DNA of 64,000 bases from Panorpa germanica (lineage: Eukaryota > Arthropoda > Insecta > Mecoptera > Panorpidae): NCBI GenBank assembly GCA_963678705.1, contig OY783203.1:6448001-6512000 (forward strand). Direction: 5' to 3'. This document shows positions 22,844 to 34,932 of this stretch, piece after piece (position 1 is the stretch's first letter; each line of letters opens with the position of its first letter). The position numbers and the translations under genes are program-made. The notes under the pieces were generated by a model. That model saw only the letters and a program-made list of their open reading frames with translations. It ran no database searches and was not told the origin of the DNA.

Positions 22844-24992
22844 TATTGCTAAATTTATTCTTGTTAAAAAAACGATGGTTTGACTTTGAATACTAAACCG
22901 CCACTGTGGAGCACCAATACAGAGTAAGAACCTCTCGGTTACTCTCTTTAACATTCGCCTTTTACATATAAAATTACATATAAATTTTACGTTGTACACA
23001 GGTACGTTGTTAATTAACCAGAATATAAATGCAAAAAATAAATAACAAAAATTACATAAGTTCAGTGACCTAAAAAAAATTATACAAACTTCACAACATT
23101 ATCTTATGATTTATTTTCTAAGTAATTACATATGACATAATATTCCTTCTTGATTAAATAAAAAAAAGTACATTTTTGTACATAAGTAAATTTTTTTTAA
23201 AAATACATAAGACATGAAAAGACAACAAAATTATTGAAATTACTCTAATAAAATTACCCAAAAAACAAAAAAGAAAACGATTATGAAAAAAACTCGTTAA
23301 ATAAATTTATAAAAGAACGGTGTGCTTAAAATAAAACTAAATATAGCTTTGTGTGTAATGGGTTTATAATGTGTACGAACATTAATTTTAGTCATTTTTA
23401 TACTCGTAATTCTTTCGTGTAATGAATGATATTTTCTAGTCAGTAATTATTATTAATCTTATTTATTACAATTACAAGTCAGATTTCTTTTATGTGGTCT
23501 ATGACAAATAATTTGTGATTTATTTTAACCCTAAAATTTCAACTTGGAACATAATTAATTTAAAAAATTGAGTGTTCTCAATATGGTACAAGTGGATAAA
23601 GTTCACAAAGAAATTTTTCAAAATATTTGAACATGATCCACGGAAATTCTGTATAGTTAGTATGTTTAGTGGAAGACTTTTATGTAAAAATCAAATTTTG
23701 AATCACAAAAAAAAATTTTTGCCAGTAGTTTTGGAAAGTGTTAAGAGCAGCAAAGAAGCAGAAATTTCAAACCAAATTTAAAAAATTCCAGAGGTCGCCA
23801 TTTTGTGAAATTTGAAAAAAAAACCTTAGATCATGCACAAGATGAACATAAACAATTTTGACTACTTAGAACTTAATCCAGAATTAATATTTATTATTTA
23901 AATATTCCTTAAAGTTACTTAAAATATAGTATTAGAACTTGATGGAAAAATTCTAAAGAATGCCTAATTTTCATGTCTCTGAGTGCACTGGTCTTTGACG
24001 AGGCCACCAACTAAGTAATTGTTAAAAAAAAAATGGCCAATGCGTTTTAGCACATTTAGATCTCAGTGTTAAAATATATTATTATTAGATTAGTCGCGCA
24101 TGCAGTAACAAAATACCACTTTCCAATATTGTTTTATCTAAAAATTTTGAATGACGAAAAATAGAATTTGATGCGATAGCAAAAAGAAATTTTATATTTC
24201 TAACAACGAAAACGATTCATTTTCCGATTTTAATCAAACTTTTTAATACTATTTCGATTTCAAAATATAAGACACTTCTTTTTTTTAAACGCAGTACTCA
24301 GTAATGATTATTACCGCCTATTTATTTTTTCTAATATTTACAAACACACTTTAACTGTGTAGAAAAGCAAAATGAACGTTATGACCTTGCTGTGCGTTAA
24401 TGATCAAGTCTAAGAAATAAGAAACACGGTTAAGTAGTTTATAAGAGCTTTTCATTTGACGCGAATAATGTGAGACAACCATGGGGCATAAACGAGTACG
24501 ATAGTCGTGGTAAGTTCTAAAGGGAGCGAGGGGAAACAGAGGGGTACATCTATTATTTGGTCATTCCACTAAGTGAGATAATTTAATCTACCAAACGGTT
24601 CTCTTGAAAATTTCATACATTTATGAAATACGTATATATATCATTAGTTGAATTAAATTGCCATCAACAACACAGAAATTTCGTAAAATTTATATTTTAT
24701 TCAATTATTTTTACATCAGGGTATGAAGATCAAGGTTTTGGAAAAAGAAATTTATATATGTTTGTTTAGAAATGTGTTTTATTCTGACAGAAGTAAAATG
24801 AGAATAATAATATACCTGTTCTTGACTAGTTCATCATATAGTGTTGAGGAGAAGGTGTATGAAAAGGAACGATTAAAAAAATGAAACGTATTGGAGAAGG
24901 TGGTGTCAGTAGAATTCAATACTTCATTCGGAAAAACTCTGTGATCTTAAGCTTTTTATCTATGTAGCATTTAAAAAATTGATTTAGACGAT
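22844..24992. other. unassigned AT-rich DNA
   Basis: No gene recognised. The 23572-23781 frame is lysine- and isoleucine-rich and has no motif. The stretch TCGCCATTTTGTGAAATTTG at about 23793-23812 looks like a repeat scrap. Confidence 0.45.
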
Positions 24993-25045
24993 TCACGAAC
25001 CAGCGCTATATTTTTAGTTTTTGGTGTTGTCAAGTTAATTGACTT
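24993..25045 (+). repeat. SINE family S fragment
   Basis: CACGAACCAGCGCTATATTT and TTGGTGTTGTCAAGTTAATT match the body just after the B box. Confidence 0.45.
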
Positions 25046-26811
25046 TACGTTTACATAAACATACATTTATTACCCTACACTATAATGCAAGACATGTCAA
25101 CGTCATATAACAGAACAACATCTACTGATATCTTACAACATATATAGAGCAATCCGAGAAAAACACAACGTTAACGGACAGAATGCCGTGATTTCATAAT
25201 ACATTATATTTAAAATGGGATTTTATAAATCCAGGCAGAAATTGTAACGCACTGCATCACTTGAATTCACCTGTAATGATCTAACAAGTATTACAAGTTA
25301 ATCATATTAAAATTAACCTTTAAATCAGCTTATGGCAAGCTAACAACTATGAATCTTGAATTGTAGGATAATATGTTCAAACAAGTCTTAAAAGAACTCG
25401 GCGATTAAGTATATCTTAAAATAATCGTAAAAAGAGAAAAAAAAATAGATGTAACAAACTGAAAATATGTACTGTAAACTGTAAAAATTAGTTTGGCTGT
25501 AACAAATCAGCTTCTCTGTTTGTCTCGCAGGATGGAGTAACTCCTTAAATAATGGTAACTGTCAGAAAATTACGCTCAAGCCCATTTTGATCTTAATGTT
25601 AACGTGAAACAAGACACCATATATTTGAACATCAATAACTTAAAAGGCATAAGTGATTCATCAGCGACCGTTGCATCCTCGCAAAGTAACAACATCATGT
25701 GGAATCTGATGTGTAATTGGACCTTATTTCTTCGAAAACCACCGCAGTAATTGTAAACAGAACCGTCACCGTGCGGCTTGATGGAAAACTTTGAGTCATG
25801 TTAATTAGGTAAACTAAGTGCCTAATTCTGCTTTATATTTATCAAAATCTAATATTTCTAGGATATAAATGATGAAAGTAATAAATCTTATAACAGAGAA
25901 ATGTAATGCGTCGTCTACACTAGTGTGACTCTAAGTTACAACATCCAATAGTTCTTGGAAGAGGTTGTACAACACGTCCAAACCGAAGCAACATGTGTCT
26001 TAACACAGCGGCATGCTTTGTCGTTACTACATTTTGATTCAACCTGTTTTGAATGATTTTCAATGTTCTTTTGTTAATTATTTCTCCTAAAATTTTGCTG
26101 GATATAATCCAGCGTTACTTCTGTTATCGTCATACCATTGGGTCAATACTTCTCACCTATAATGTCTTAATACGGCTCTGTCCATACAGATACAGTGTGT
26201 TAATGTTAATCTAACACCAGACCTTGAATACCAGTTCGTGTTGGCCTAATAATCGTGCATTAGTCTTTAAAGGAGATTATCTAAAAAGTAATTTAACGGT
26301 TTCATCTTAGACTGTACATCTTTTATATTTCTTTGGAGGTTTGTTTTATTTTATTTTATTTTTTATTTTTTACGAACACGCAAGTGGGGAAAATCAAGTT
26401 AATATACTTAGAAACATGGCGGCGGTCAAATGGAGCGAGCCGCTGATGGATTTTTAATAGGTCCCATGATGAATCATTTTTTTTTTTTACTTCTTATTTG
26501 TATATTTTATTCTTGTATATATAGGTTTAGCTATTATTATCTATATACACGAAAATTAGGAAACCATTTTAAGAGTGGCCCATTGTTATTATACTGTACT
26601 TGTACCCCTCGTTATGTGTACTCGTATTTGGAAAGTTAAGTTTATTAAATGAAGCATTGTACCGAAGTAAATGAATAAGTAATGCAGTATGAGCACCAAT
26701 ACTAACTAGTATTTAGATAGGAAGGTGTTTTAATTATATTGACTAGGGTTTTTTTTTCATTAATTAATTCCCATAGCGCCTCCTGGGCTTAAACTCATAT
26801 GTGCTGTTTTG
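25046..26811. other. unassigned AT-rich DNA
   Basis: A tract at 25500-26180 is somewhat GC-richer, with a possible splice acceptor before 25532 (TGTTTGTCTCGCAG), but no frame stays open after it. Confidence 0.4.
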
Positions 26812-26850
26812 CAGAGCCGCATTTAGGATGTGTAGGCTACTTGGAAGAAC
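26812..26850 (+). mobile_element. family H1 hAT-like 5' end fragment
   Basis: CAGAGCCGCATTTAGGATGT and GTAGGCTACTTGG match the start of the H1 elements at 48820 and 56033. Confidence 0.45.
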
Positions 26851-27378
26851 TGGTGGTGAGAGTTTTTTCGCGAAAAAGTTTATTTATTAAATAACCTTAA
26901 AATATCGAATATTTAAACCAATTTTTTTTATCAAAAAACCTAAGAAGAAGCGCTTAAAGTTTAGAAGTTAACCCATGAATCATCTTTTCTGAACGCGTTC
27001 AGAAATTCGAAAGAAATACTTTTTCAGAGCGTCTTATAGATAGATCAAGACGAATACAATGCTTCAATCAGCAGTAATAACCTGTAATCTAGAAACAAAA
27101 TCTTCATTTGCCACTCAATGTTTGCCATCTTAAATTCGCAGTTGTTGTATAATAGTTTTTTGTGTCAGGTCGATGTTAATGTATTTGTAAAAATAGAATC
27201 GGACTGTCATTGAATTCTTGCATTTGAAAAACAATTTGTCTACGTAAATTAAAGCCGAGATGGGTACTGTTTACAAGAACTCTGCGCCATCATAATCCAA
27301 AGTAAAATTTTGTGCAGCTGTATTAACATGTCGCCGTACCAACTTGGCCAAAAACTGCAACCACTTCCGATAACGTTG
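26851..27378. other. unassigned AT-rich DNA before the mariner remnant
   Basis: The last 120 bases are GC-richer, and AAAATTTTGTGCAGCTGT could be a decayed mariner N-terminus (KFCAAV), but this is weak. Confidence 0.35.
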
Positions 27379-28170
27379 ATATAGTTCACCAAATAGTACT
27401 AGACATCCGTCGAATTAGGTTAGAGAAATAGCAGAGCCTACGGACATCTCGAAAGAACGGGAATTTGACTGAAGATTTGGACATGAAAAGGGTACCCAGT
27501 AAACATTTAGTGAAGTGCCCTATTTAGTGACGTTTCTATCACTTCAATTATAGTTCGCATCAATTTTATCTTCATTTGTATTCCGACAGGTGGAGTGGTT
27601 CCGTCATCTGTAGCCGATAAAACAGACATTTCATATGAACGATTGTGAGAAACTGAATTATAAATGAACTCCTTCATGACAAAAAAATCATACGCATCTT
27701 CAACATGATGTCAAAGTGACTCCAAAATGCTCCAAAATGTTTACTGGGTAAGCGCACATTGGGTGCCGCGATTTCTCACTTAAGGCGAAGAACGCATTTG
27801 AATGAACATTTCCGAAGTCCGAAAAGGTTCACGAATTGAAATTCGAATTAATTTACCATCAGCGACTATGTTTTCTTTTCAAGGCCCAAAGTGTTACTCG
27901 GAGGACTGAGATTTTCATCGAATGAAAAGGCCTGTTTCGACAAAACTATTTTACAGGTCAAGATCTTCGTCACACAATACAAGTAGTTTACCACAAGCTA
28001 ATTACAAGGTTCATTTTATACTTTTCATATAGAAATTATCTTGGAGTGCAAGGTTCATCGCAAGGTAAGAGCTTACCACAAGCTAATATTCTACTGGAGA
28101 TATCAACTATTATTTCGACGAATTAAAGAGATGGAAGCATCGCTTCGAAAAGTGCACAGCCTTAATTTCT
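27379..28170 (+). pseudogene. degenerate mariner transposase, split by a MITE
   Basis: Mariner-like motifs in order: VHQIVLDIRRIRLEK and LTEDLDMKRV before the MITE, SAHWVPRFLT straight after it, then LRFSSNEKACF (27907-27940) and YFDELKRWKHRFEKC (28109-28155), ending near a stop at 28165. These correspond to VHQxVLDDRRxxxxxIA, ILTEDLGMxKVSARWVPRxLT, GKRFxSNEEVxxxxEAYF and LxxRWxKCIEL in mariner transposases. The catalytic core between WVPR and RFSSNE is deleted, stops are present after LEK and FLT, and about 160 bp of unrelated sequence lies before the final block. It is old and inactive, and distinct from the DD41D element at 17-19 kb. Confidence 0.75.
27495..27748 (-). mobile_element. family M MITE, copy 3, inside the mariner remnant
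   Basis: Flanked by TA at 27493-27494 and TA at 27749-27750. Removing the MITE and one TA restores the host reading AAA AGG GTA AGC GCA (KRVSA), so the target duplication is exactly TA. It shares the shortened left end and the CTCCAAAATG end duplication with copy 2. Confidence 0.9.
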
Positions 28171-28607
28171 AATTAGTAATTCGACAAGAAAAAAAATGTT
28201 TCTGTGTTAGGCTGGACACTTTTCAGACTAACCTCGTATGCTTTCTATACAAAATACAAATACAGTATTTCACAACAATCGACAGCATAAAATATTATAT
28301 AAAATATATTTATTCTATAAAAATAATAATGACGTCATATAATATATTTATAAACAGTTGAAAATTGAATTAAACTCACATGCCTGGGTGTGTTTTAGAA
28401 ACATTCTCGTTTTGTTAATAGTAATCTTAAGTTTTGATCTGATATCCAGCCGGCATTCAGTTTGTATCTTAATAAAAAAAACTAAAAACATTTCTAAAAG
28501 TTGTATTTTATTTTTAATAAAACATCTATGTACAATTAAATCTTGTTTCGAGTTTATAAATAATAAATGTTTATTTGAAAATATTGTATTATTGTAAACA
28601 ATATTAT
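28171..28607. other. unassigned AT-rich DNA
   Basis: Nothing recognised. Confidence 0.4.
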
Positions 28608-28672
28608 ACAGAAGAAGCTCGATTATTCGGCATTCAATAATCCGACAATAACTAAGCCTTTTTAGAGTGAAT
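28608..28672 (+). mobile_element. Tigger/pogo-like terminal fragment
   Basis: CAGAAGAAGCTCGATTATTC followed by GGCATTCAATAATCCGACAA resembles Tigger-type ends with CTCGATTATTCGG. Only one end is present. Confidence 0.45.
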
Positions 28673-28707
28673 ATAAATCGGCGAAAGTATGATATTCTAT
28701 AAAAAAA

Positions 28708-28742
28708 ATAGACGACACAGTGGGCGAGAGCATTGATGATTG
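28708..28742 (+). repeat. SINE family S head fragment
   Basis: GACGACACAGTGGGCGAGAG followed by CATTGATG is the tRNA-like head, but the similarity stops before the B box. Confidence 0.6.
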
Positions 28743-29465
28743 ACCATAGCTTCTGTGAGACTGTTCGAGATCACATTCAAAACCGTAATTTCTTTAAATG
28801 TTCTGACTTCGTATTGAAACAATTTCGTCTCATAAAAATACTACGTAGAATTATTAAAAATAGCATAAGAAAGTGTTTTATTAGTGTCGCATGTTTATTT
28901 CGCACTAGTCTGTGCGTTAAAAGTGCAACATATTAAGTACTTATAAATGAAAATACATAAATGTTGGATGTCGCATGTTCATGTCGCACCAATCTGTACG
29001 AGGCATTACTCTTTATTACTATAAACCATTTTTGTATCAAATGATGACACGTTATTGTTTTCATTGCTTTGAATTCATCTGCGCAAGTAGTATCAACAAT
29101 AAAAAACATTTGTTTGTACTGTAAATATTAGACTGGTATCTTTAAAAAAACACAGAAATAAAAATGGATTCAATTTGTACATGTAATTGAATTCTACGTG
29201 TTAAAACAATTCACGCAGTCAACAATGTCGTACTGTTGACTGCTCGTAACTAACACTAACACTAATGCTAACATGAGATATCATACCAGTGCCAGAGCCA
29301 GTGCCAGTACAGTGCGAGTATATCCGGAGATTGATATCGAACAAAGGGGTAAAGTGTTGTGTTGTTAAATTTCGAAATGAAACAAGAAATGAGATTAATA
29401 ATTGAATCATCCCACATATGTACGAGTATGTTGTATCACTGTACTTTACTGTGTGCTGTTATATG
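28743..29465. other. AT-rich DNA with a hexamer slippage patch
   Basis: CTAACACTAACACTAATGCT and CAGTGCCAGAGCCAGTGCCA lie at about 29250-29312. They are short GC-richer arrays like those at 3.9 kb. Otherwise nothing. Confidence 0.5.
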
Positions 29466-29645
29466 CAGTGGCGTAGAATATAAAAAAGTATGGGGTTTCT
29501 GTGAACTGCATAGTTACTTAAAAATATTTGACCACTGTAGATTTTCAAAAACGAGACGAAAGACAGACCAAAAGGGAACCAGAGGCAGACTAGACATTAT
29601 TTTTTTATTTAACAACAAATGGTCTAACGATTAGGTGAGGTTACA
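29466..29645 (+). other. possible hAT-like start and unassigned frame
   Basis: CAGTGGCGTAGAATATAAAA at 29466 resembles a hAT terminus. The open frame that follows (KTRRKTDQKGTRGRLD near 29551-29598) is unrecognised. Confidence 0.25.
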
Positions 29646-29895
29646 CCCAGTAAACATTTTGGAGTCACTTTGACATCATATTAAAGATGCGTCATGATTT
29701 TTTTGTCATAAGAGTTCATTTATGGTTCAGTTTCTCACATTTTTTCTATAAAATGTCTACTTTATCGGCTACAGATGACGGAACCACTCCACCTGTCGGA
29801 ATACAAATGAAGATAAAGTTGATGCGAACTATAATTGAAGTGAAATAGTGATAGAAACGTCACTAAATAGGGCACTTCACCAAATTGTTTACTGG
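29646..29895 (+). mobile_element. family M MITE, copy 4
   Basis: Starts CCCAGTAAACATTTTGGAGT and ends TTGTTTACTGG, short of the last G. The flanks (ACA and TCA) no longer show a TA duplication. It lies about 40 bp before a family R fragment. Same sub-group as copies 1 and 6. Confidence 0.85.
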
Positions 29896-29935
29896 TCAGT
29901 AATATAAGAGGTTCGCATTAATTACAACACATGGA

Positions 29936-30012
29936 AAAGGCAACATGGGAGTGGGAGAGGAGTCACAAGCTTTGTGACGTTACATCTAATCTACAATTTG
30001 ACTTAATTTTAA
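29936..30012 (-). repeat. family R fragment
   Basis: GGAGTGGGAGAGGAGTCACA, then GTGACGTTACATCTAATCTA and AATTTGACTTAA, match the left arm of the copy at 22604. Confidence 0.55.
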
Positions 30013-30252
30013 TTATTTAGCTTGCGCTTTTTCTTGTTTTTAATGATAATTGTAATATTGTCGTTATTATTACATTTCTTAAATTAAATATCATTTAACA
30101 AACATTTTATTTATTATTATTTATTTTATATTCGTTGACAACATACTCCGTTTTCTACCATGACATTATTGCATTGGAAGATCAAATACTCTGAATCTGC
30201 TACTCCTCCTCCAAAATTACACGTATCTAAGATGTGCCAATGCGCTTATTTT

Positions 30253-30475
30253 TGATACTGAGTATTATCACCAGAGATCGCCTGTATCAATTTTATGGTG
30301 TCATGGCTTCATATATGTGTGGTACACCACTTCTTAATAAGTTTATGATAATGTCAGCACACAATCAATTTATCTTTAATTACAACTGAACCCAGAATAT
30401 ATATCGCTGATCGAATCCGATCATGGGATCGATTTGCGGTTAGGCATAAATGCTCTAGGCCACTCTTCTGTTCAA
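30253..30475 (-). repeat. SINE family S copy
   Basis: On the minus strand it has a diverged head (AGTGGCCTAGAGCATTTATG), a B-box region damaged by extra bases (GGATTCGATCAGCGATATAT), TTCTGGGTTCAGTTGTAATT, CATATATGAAGCCATGACAC and GGCGATCTCTGGTGATAATA. Confidence 0.65.
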
Positions 30476-30554
30476 ATACAATACTTGTAATATTTCTACT
30501 TCAATTCTATGTATAATATAAAATACATATTCTATATATAATATAAAATACAGG

Positions 30555-31100
30555 CAATTGTACTGGCTGTTTGGAAAGAATTACACTCTGTCAGTACAAA
30601 ATAAGTTACAAAAATACAAACAGATTCTTAAACCAGTGTGGACTTTTAGTGTCCAGCTATGGGACTATACCAGTGAGAGTAACTAGGATTTATTTTAAAG
30701 GTTCCAGAACAAAGTGCTAAGAAACATCGTGGTTGCAGCCTGGTATATTAGAAACAGTGATCTTTACCGAGACTTAAGGATGGAAATTGTGGACGCTACA
30801 ATTAGGAAATTTTCCTATTGGCAAACTCCAAATTGGCAACTCTTAAGAGTCACCAGGAAAGACTCCAACAACATGTTAATGACGAGGTAACACACCTTGA
30901 CTTACTGGTCTATTAGACTTACTGATATTAGTCTATTAGACTTACTGATCATACAATAAGGTATGCTGAAGAACAAAACCTTTAATGTTTTTATTATATT
31001 ATGTTAACGTTATATTGCTTAATAGTCTAATTAAATTCTAAAAAAAATTAAATTCTATGTAGTTACAAGTCGATTTTAATTTCGTCTCCAGGATCCATTT
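30555..31100 (+). pseudogene. jockey-like LINE ORF2 C-terminal fragment and 3' flank
   Basis: In one frame: YWLFGKNYTLSVQNKLQKYK, ILKPVWTFSVQLWDYTSESN, then a TAG and a TAA, RFQNKVLRNIVVAAWYIRNS and DLYRDLRMEIVDATIRKF. After a frameshift it continues SHQERLQQHVNDEVTHLDLL. This is the jockey signature YWLLGRxSKLSLxNKLLLYK, ILKPVWTYGIQLWG, RFQNKVLRxIVNAPWYVxN, HRDLxI, QERLxxHxN. The usual RRLKR end is lost. The copy at 464-800 belongs to the same group, but the two are diverged from each other. The 3' limit is approximate. Confidence 0.8.
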
Positions 31101-33764
31101 CTTTGTAGTGCAAGATAAAATTACTTCAGTGAAGATTTCTCTCATCTTAGTTACAATTTTCATTAGTAGCAACTTAGAAAATTCAAGGTTAATATTTTCG
31201 GTCAGAATTTCATGGAAAGGTAAAATACAATTAGTATCCCTAAATGCGTTCCTAACATTTTCGTGGTGATAATTAAATGAATTGGTACGCCACTGGATAT
31301 ATGTTAAATGTATATACGTACAAGTTTAATGTATATATTTTAATGGAATGTTTTGGGTAAAATAGAAGAGACCAGAGAGACAGCTTTAATATAAATCTAT
31401 GAATAAAGTTTTGTGATACGTCGATGCAAGAATATAGCTAGAAATTTAATCAAAATACGTTTGTATGTTACAGAGACTGTGGAGGCTGAAATCTAGTTGC
31501 TTTGCTGTGGAATGGATTTTCGTATCAAGCAGAAAACTGAGGGTAAAAGGTTTTGCTATAACAGGGGTCTTTATTTAAGATAATTTCAATAATAATATTA
31601 TTTATAAAAATACATTCAATATCATAAATTATCTAAATAATTTTAAAAAAATAATTATATTAACATAACTATTTTGTTGGATATTTTATAGCAATGAGTT
31701 GATAGCAATTGAATCTACCTTATTTTGACATTTGCTAGCTTGGCACAATTCTTGGCATTTCTTATAATGAAGTTGTGTTGCAGTGCAAGTTAATACTTAC
31801 TAGCTTAGTAAAAGTTAATTACGAGCGTGTGTTACATTGTGTTAACTTGGATTGTATTGACCTTCTTTTTAAATTTATATTTCATAAAATAACACAAGTA
31901 ATAAACAATGAGGAAATGTAGGTTTTTATTAAAATTATTTCTATAAAATTAAAATATTGGTTTTGTTTTTACAAATTTTGCAAATTACTTTTAATCCTTT
32001 TATGTAGAAAATGTAACGCAATAAAACTTGAATTAATAACCTACTTCAGTGTGAAAAGGAACTTTGGAATTAGCTTGTGGCAAACTGGCAAGTACAACAC
32101 TACACTGCAAGACAATTTTCAACGCAGGAATTCTGAAACATATTCTAAAACGGAGTGGTTTTCTCGTGCTAAAAGATCAAAATATCAGATTATATTCTAT
32201 CTAGTATACATTTTTATAAGCGCAGTTGCATACCGAGATTAATATGGGTCTTCTTGCCCCTTATTTGTATTTCGTCACAATTGCCTTCCAGCTTATCCGA
32301 AATTACCTTTTTTTTTAGCAAAATCAATTGTACCTAGATTAAACTTTTAAACATAATTGACTTTTTGGGCCTATATTACGCCAGGCCAGGGGCGGACTGC
32401 TCCCTCTGCTCTTCTTTCGAATGCAGTATAAATTGTCTCTGTCTAAAAAGAAATTGCAATAGTAGACGAAATGACGTTCTACGAATTGTAATCACAATTA
32501 TTTTGTCAAGTAAATAATAAACAAAATAATTAGAAACCGCTTATAAAATAGCCAAATAAGTTACACAATGATTTTAACAAGTATGTTTTTACAGAAATGT
32601 TTTAGCAAAACATAATTTTCAAAAACTATTTCACAAGTCGGTTACGTACAATGATAATATGAGATAATCCAAAAACGACTGAAAATGTTAACTTGTTTTA
32701 CATTTTCAAGTCGTCTCCACATATATTAGGAAATTTGCTTTTCGGTCTGGTGGTTCTAAGCTTACTATTTATCATTAATTCAATATTGTTTCTTTTTTGT
32801 AAATTAAAAATGAGAAACACAACTGATGTGAGTCACGATTATCAGGAAGCAAATAATCAACCTTTTGTATATTTACCCTCCGCGAACAAATATTTATTTA
32901 ATTGACGAAATGCATTATTTCTTATTGGTATGCTTGTAAATATATTCATATTTGTAAAGTGACTGAGTATTCTAAATTTGTTCATGAATAATTAATTACT
33001 TGTTTATTTTACTTTGTTTGAAGGTGTATTTCCTAAATAAATACATATTTTAATACAAATATGTACATATTATTCTATATCCACATAAAAACTACGTGTA
33101 TGCAAATGAGTACAATCAGATACTGATTAAGAACAAAGAAGAGTTCCAACGTTAATCCATTGTAGAAAGCATAGACGTTCGCAGGAGGACATATGAAGTC
33201 TGTGACAAATGTGTATTTGATATTATAGAATTCATAATCTGGCCACCTCTGGTCTCTTAAACTTTGCTGCGGACGCCCATGCTAGAAAGTCCAAGGAGTC
33301 ATCTTACAAGAAATTACTAAACAAGAACTAGTTGATTATTAAAACTAAGAAAAATCGTGCCTAAACAAAAAAGAAATAGATACAAAATGAATTAGTTAAT
33401 AAATATTCTAAAATAAAAAGGTTATCTATTTTAATGGAGCCGGTCACACCTAGAGTGAGTGCTTCTTAATTTTGGCTAGTACCTACAATCATTCAAAACC
33501 TTTTAGTTGTTAGTACTGTGAACAGTAAACACTAAACAGGCCATAAACCAACTGTCTGATCACTAATAAAAGCCCTGATGTCGACCAGGGAGGATGACAA
33601 ATGCTTATCAATCCGTCACTGCCAGGAACCGCGGCGAGTGAACCAACTCGCTTGGAATTGGATGCGAACAGAAACGCCACCTAAACCCTTAGAATGTACT
33701 AATACTTAAACATTTTATTGTATATGTTATTAATAAATGTTTTGTATAGTAACATTCTAATAGT
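31101..33764. other. unassigned AT-rich DNA
   Basis: CAGGGGCGGACTGCTCCCTC at 32390 resembles a hAT start with no partner end. A GC-richer patch at 33560-33680 (CCGCGGCGAGTGAACCAACT) has no sustained frame. Otherwise nothing. Confidence 0.4.
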
Positions 33765-33961
33765 ATTGATGTCGAGGCCCCAAAGGATGGTGGAGGAACC
33801 TTTACTTTACGGGACGTAGCGGAGAAAAGAGCTTCTCTATATAGGAAATTATATAAACTCGGCACCGACATGAACAAATGTTCTCTTTGTGGAAGCCTAC
33901 AGAGTATCTGCGTCTGCGAAGCGTGGAGCACAAAGTGGGAGTGCCTCACTGCCTCCTGACT
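33765..33961 (+). other. candidate exon or unrecognised coding remnant
   Basis: About 63 codons stay open in the plus frame, including GTFTLRDVAEKRASLYRKLY, LGTDMNKCSLCGSLQSICVC and EAWSTKWECLTAS before a TGA. The patch is GC-richer than its surroundings and holds four cysteines in CSLCx6CxC. An AG lies before it (TTCTAATAG), but no convincing polypyrimidine acceptor or donor was seen, and the frame has no ATG at its start. It could be a short exon, a transposon scrap or chance. I do not recognise the protein. Confidence 0.25.
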
Positions 33962-34374
33962 ACTTCTACTTCTCCATTTTACGTTTTTAGATTATATATT
34001 TTTTCTTTATATATATATAAAGATATATATAAATATTGTAGCATACAGAAATTGATCAAATGGAAGATCTATTTTTTACATTTAACTTGTTTTTGTAGTA
34101 CTAAGATAACGTTTCTGTTTCTTGCTAAAACATTCGCTACCCTGGTTTGGAGAACACAATGTAATCTAGCTGTGATATCACAGAAGATGAGCAAAGCGCA
34201 AAACAAAACACGCATTTGTGGATTCTATACCTAAACAAGTAAACCAACGCTTGCTAATTACGAAATATATTTAATATTACAGAGACTTCCATGACTTAAT
34301 TACTTTAAACCAAACCGAAACTAAAAATATCTTTAAATACGGTATTTACCTTTTATAGGGATAACTTTTACAGA
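33962..34374. other. unassigned AT-rich DNA
   Basis: The longest plus-strand frame here (to 34234) is hydrophobic and AT-driven and has no motif. Confidence 0.4.
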
Positions 34375-34545
34375 GACTACACAGTAGGCGCAAACTGATG
34401 TCTTCGGGTTCGTTCCCCGAACCAAAATTATATTTTCTGGGTTTCGTTGCTATTCAGTTAAATTAATTATATAAATACATAATTATAAACTTCACAAGTG
34501 CATAAAAACTGTCAACATAGTAGGAGGTCGTCAGATATATGTAGA
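34375..34545 (+). repeat. SINE family S copy
   Basis: Head damaged (GACTACACAGTAGGCGCAAA), then GGGTTCGTTCCCCGAACCA, TTCTGGGTTTCGTTGCTAT and AACATAGTAGGAGGTCGTCA. The GAGGCC part of the body is deleted. Confidence 0.7.
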
Positions 34546-34640
34546 CATTAATTAAATTAAATTTAAAAAATTAATAATTAAATAAATTTATAATTCGATT
34601 TAAAGTAATTTCAATGAGTCTAGAGTGAATTTTTTTTTTT

Positions 34641-34806
34641 AATTTAATTTATTTAATTTTAGTAATGTTTGCCGCAATTTTTGATTACGTATTAACTTAA
34701 CTTGATAAAAACAAAACCCAGATAATGTAGTGTTGGTCCGAGAATCGAACTCAAAATCATTATAACTTAATTTACCGCCTCAACGATCTAAGCCACGGGG
34801 TTGTCT
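34641..34806 (-). repeat. SINE family S copy
   Basis: On the minus strand: GTGGCTTAGATCGTTGAGGC, GAGTTCGATTCTCGGACCAA and ATCTGGGTTTTGTTTTTATC, with a decayed tail. It faces the copy at 34375, so the two form a loose inverted pair. Confidence 0.6.
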
Positions 34807-34849
34807 TTCTATTTCGCTAATTAAAAATATTATTATATATACAACACGA

Positions 34850-34932
34850 CTAGACTAGTCATAAAGTTCATGACGTCACATCTAATCTAAAATTCGACTT
34901 CCAAAGAAAAAACTGATAATAAAAAATAAGAC
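34850..34932 (-). repeat. family R fragment with a TGACGTCA palindrome
   Basis: AGTCATAAAGTTCATGACGT, then CACATCTAATCTAAAATTCG and ACTTCC. The 8-bp palindrome TGACGTCA lies at 34871-34878. Confidence 0.55.

Noticed and set aside
25518-25570. Splice-acceptor-like TGTTTGTCTCGCAG
   Set aside because: No frame stays open for more than a few codons after it.
33878-34234. 118-residue plus-strand frame, the longest in the window
   Set aside because: Hydrophobic AT-driven sequence with no family motif. It is out of frame with the more coding-like patch it overlaps.
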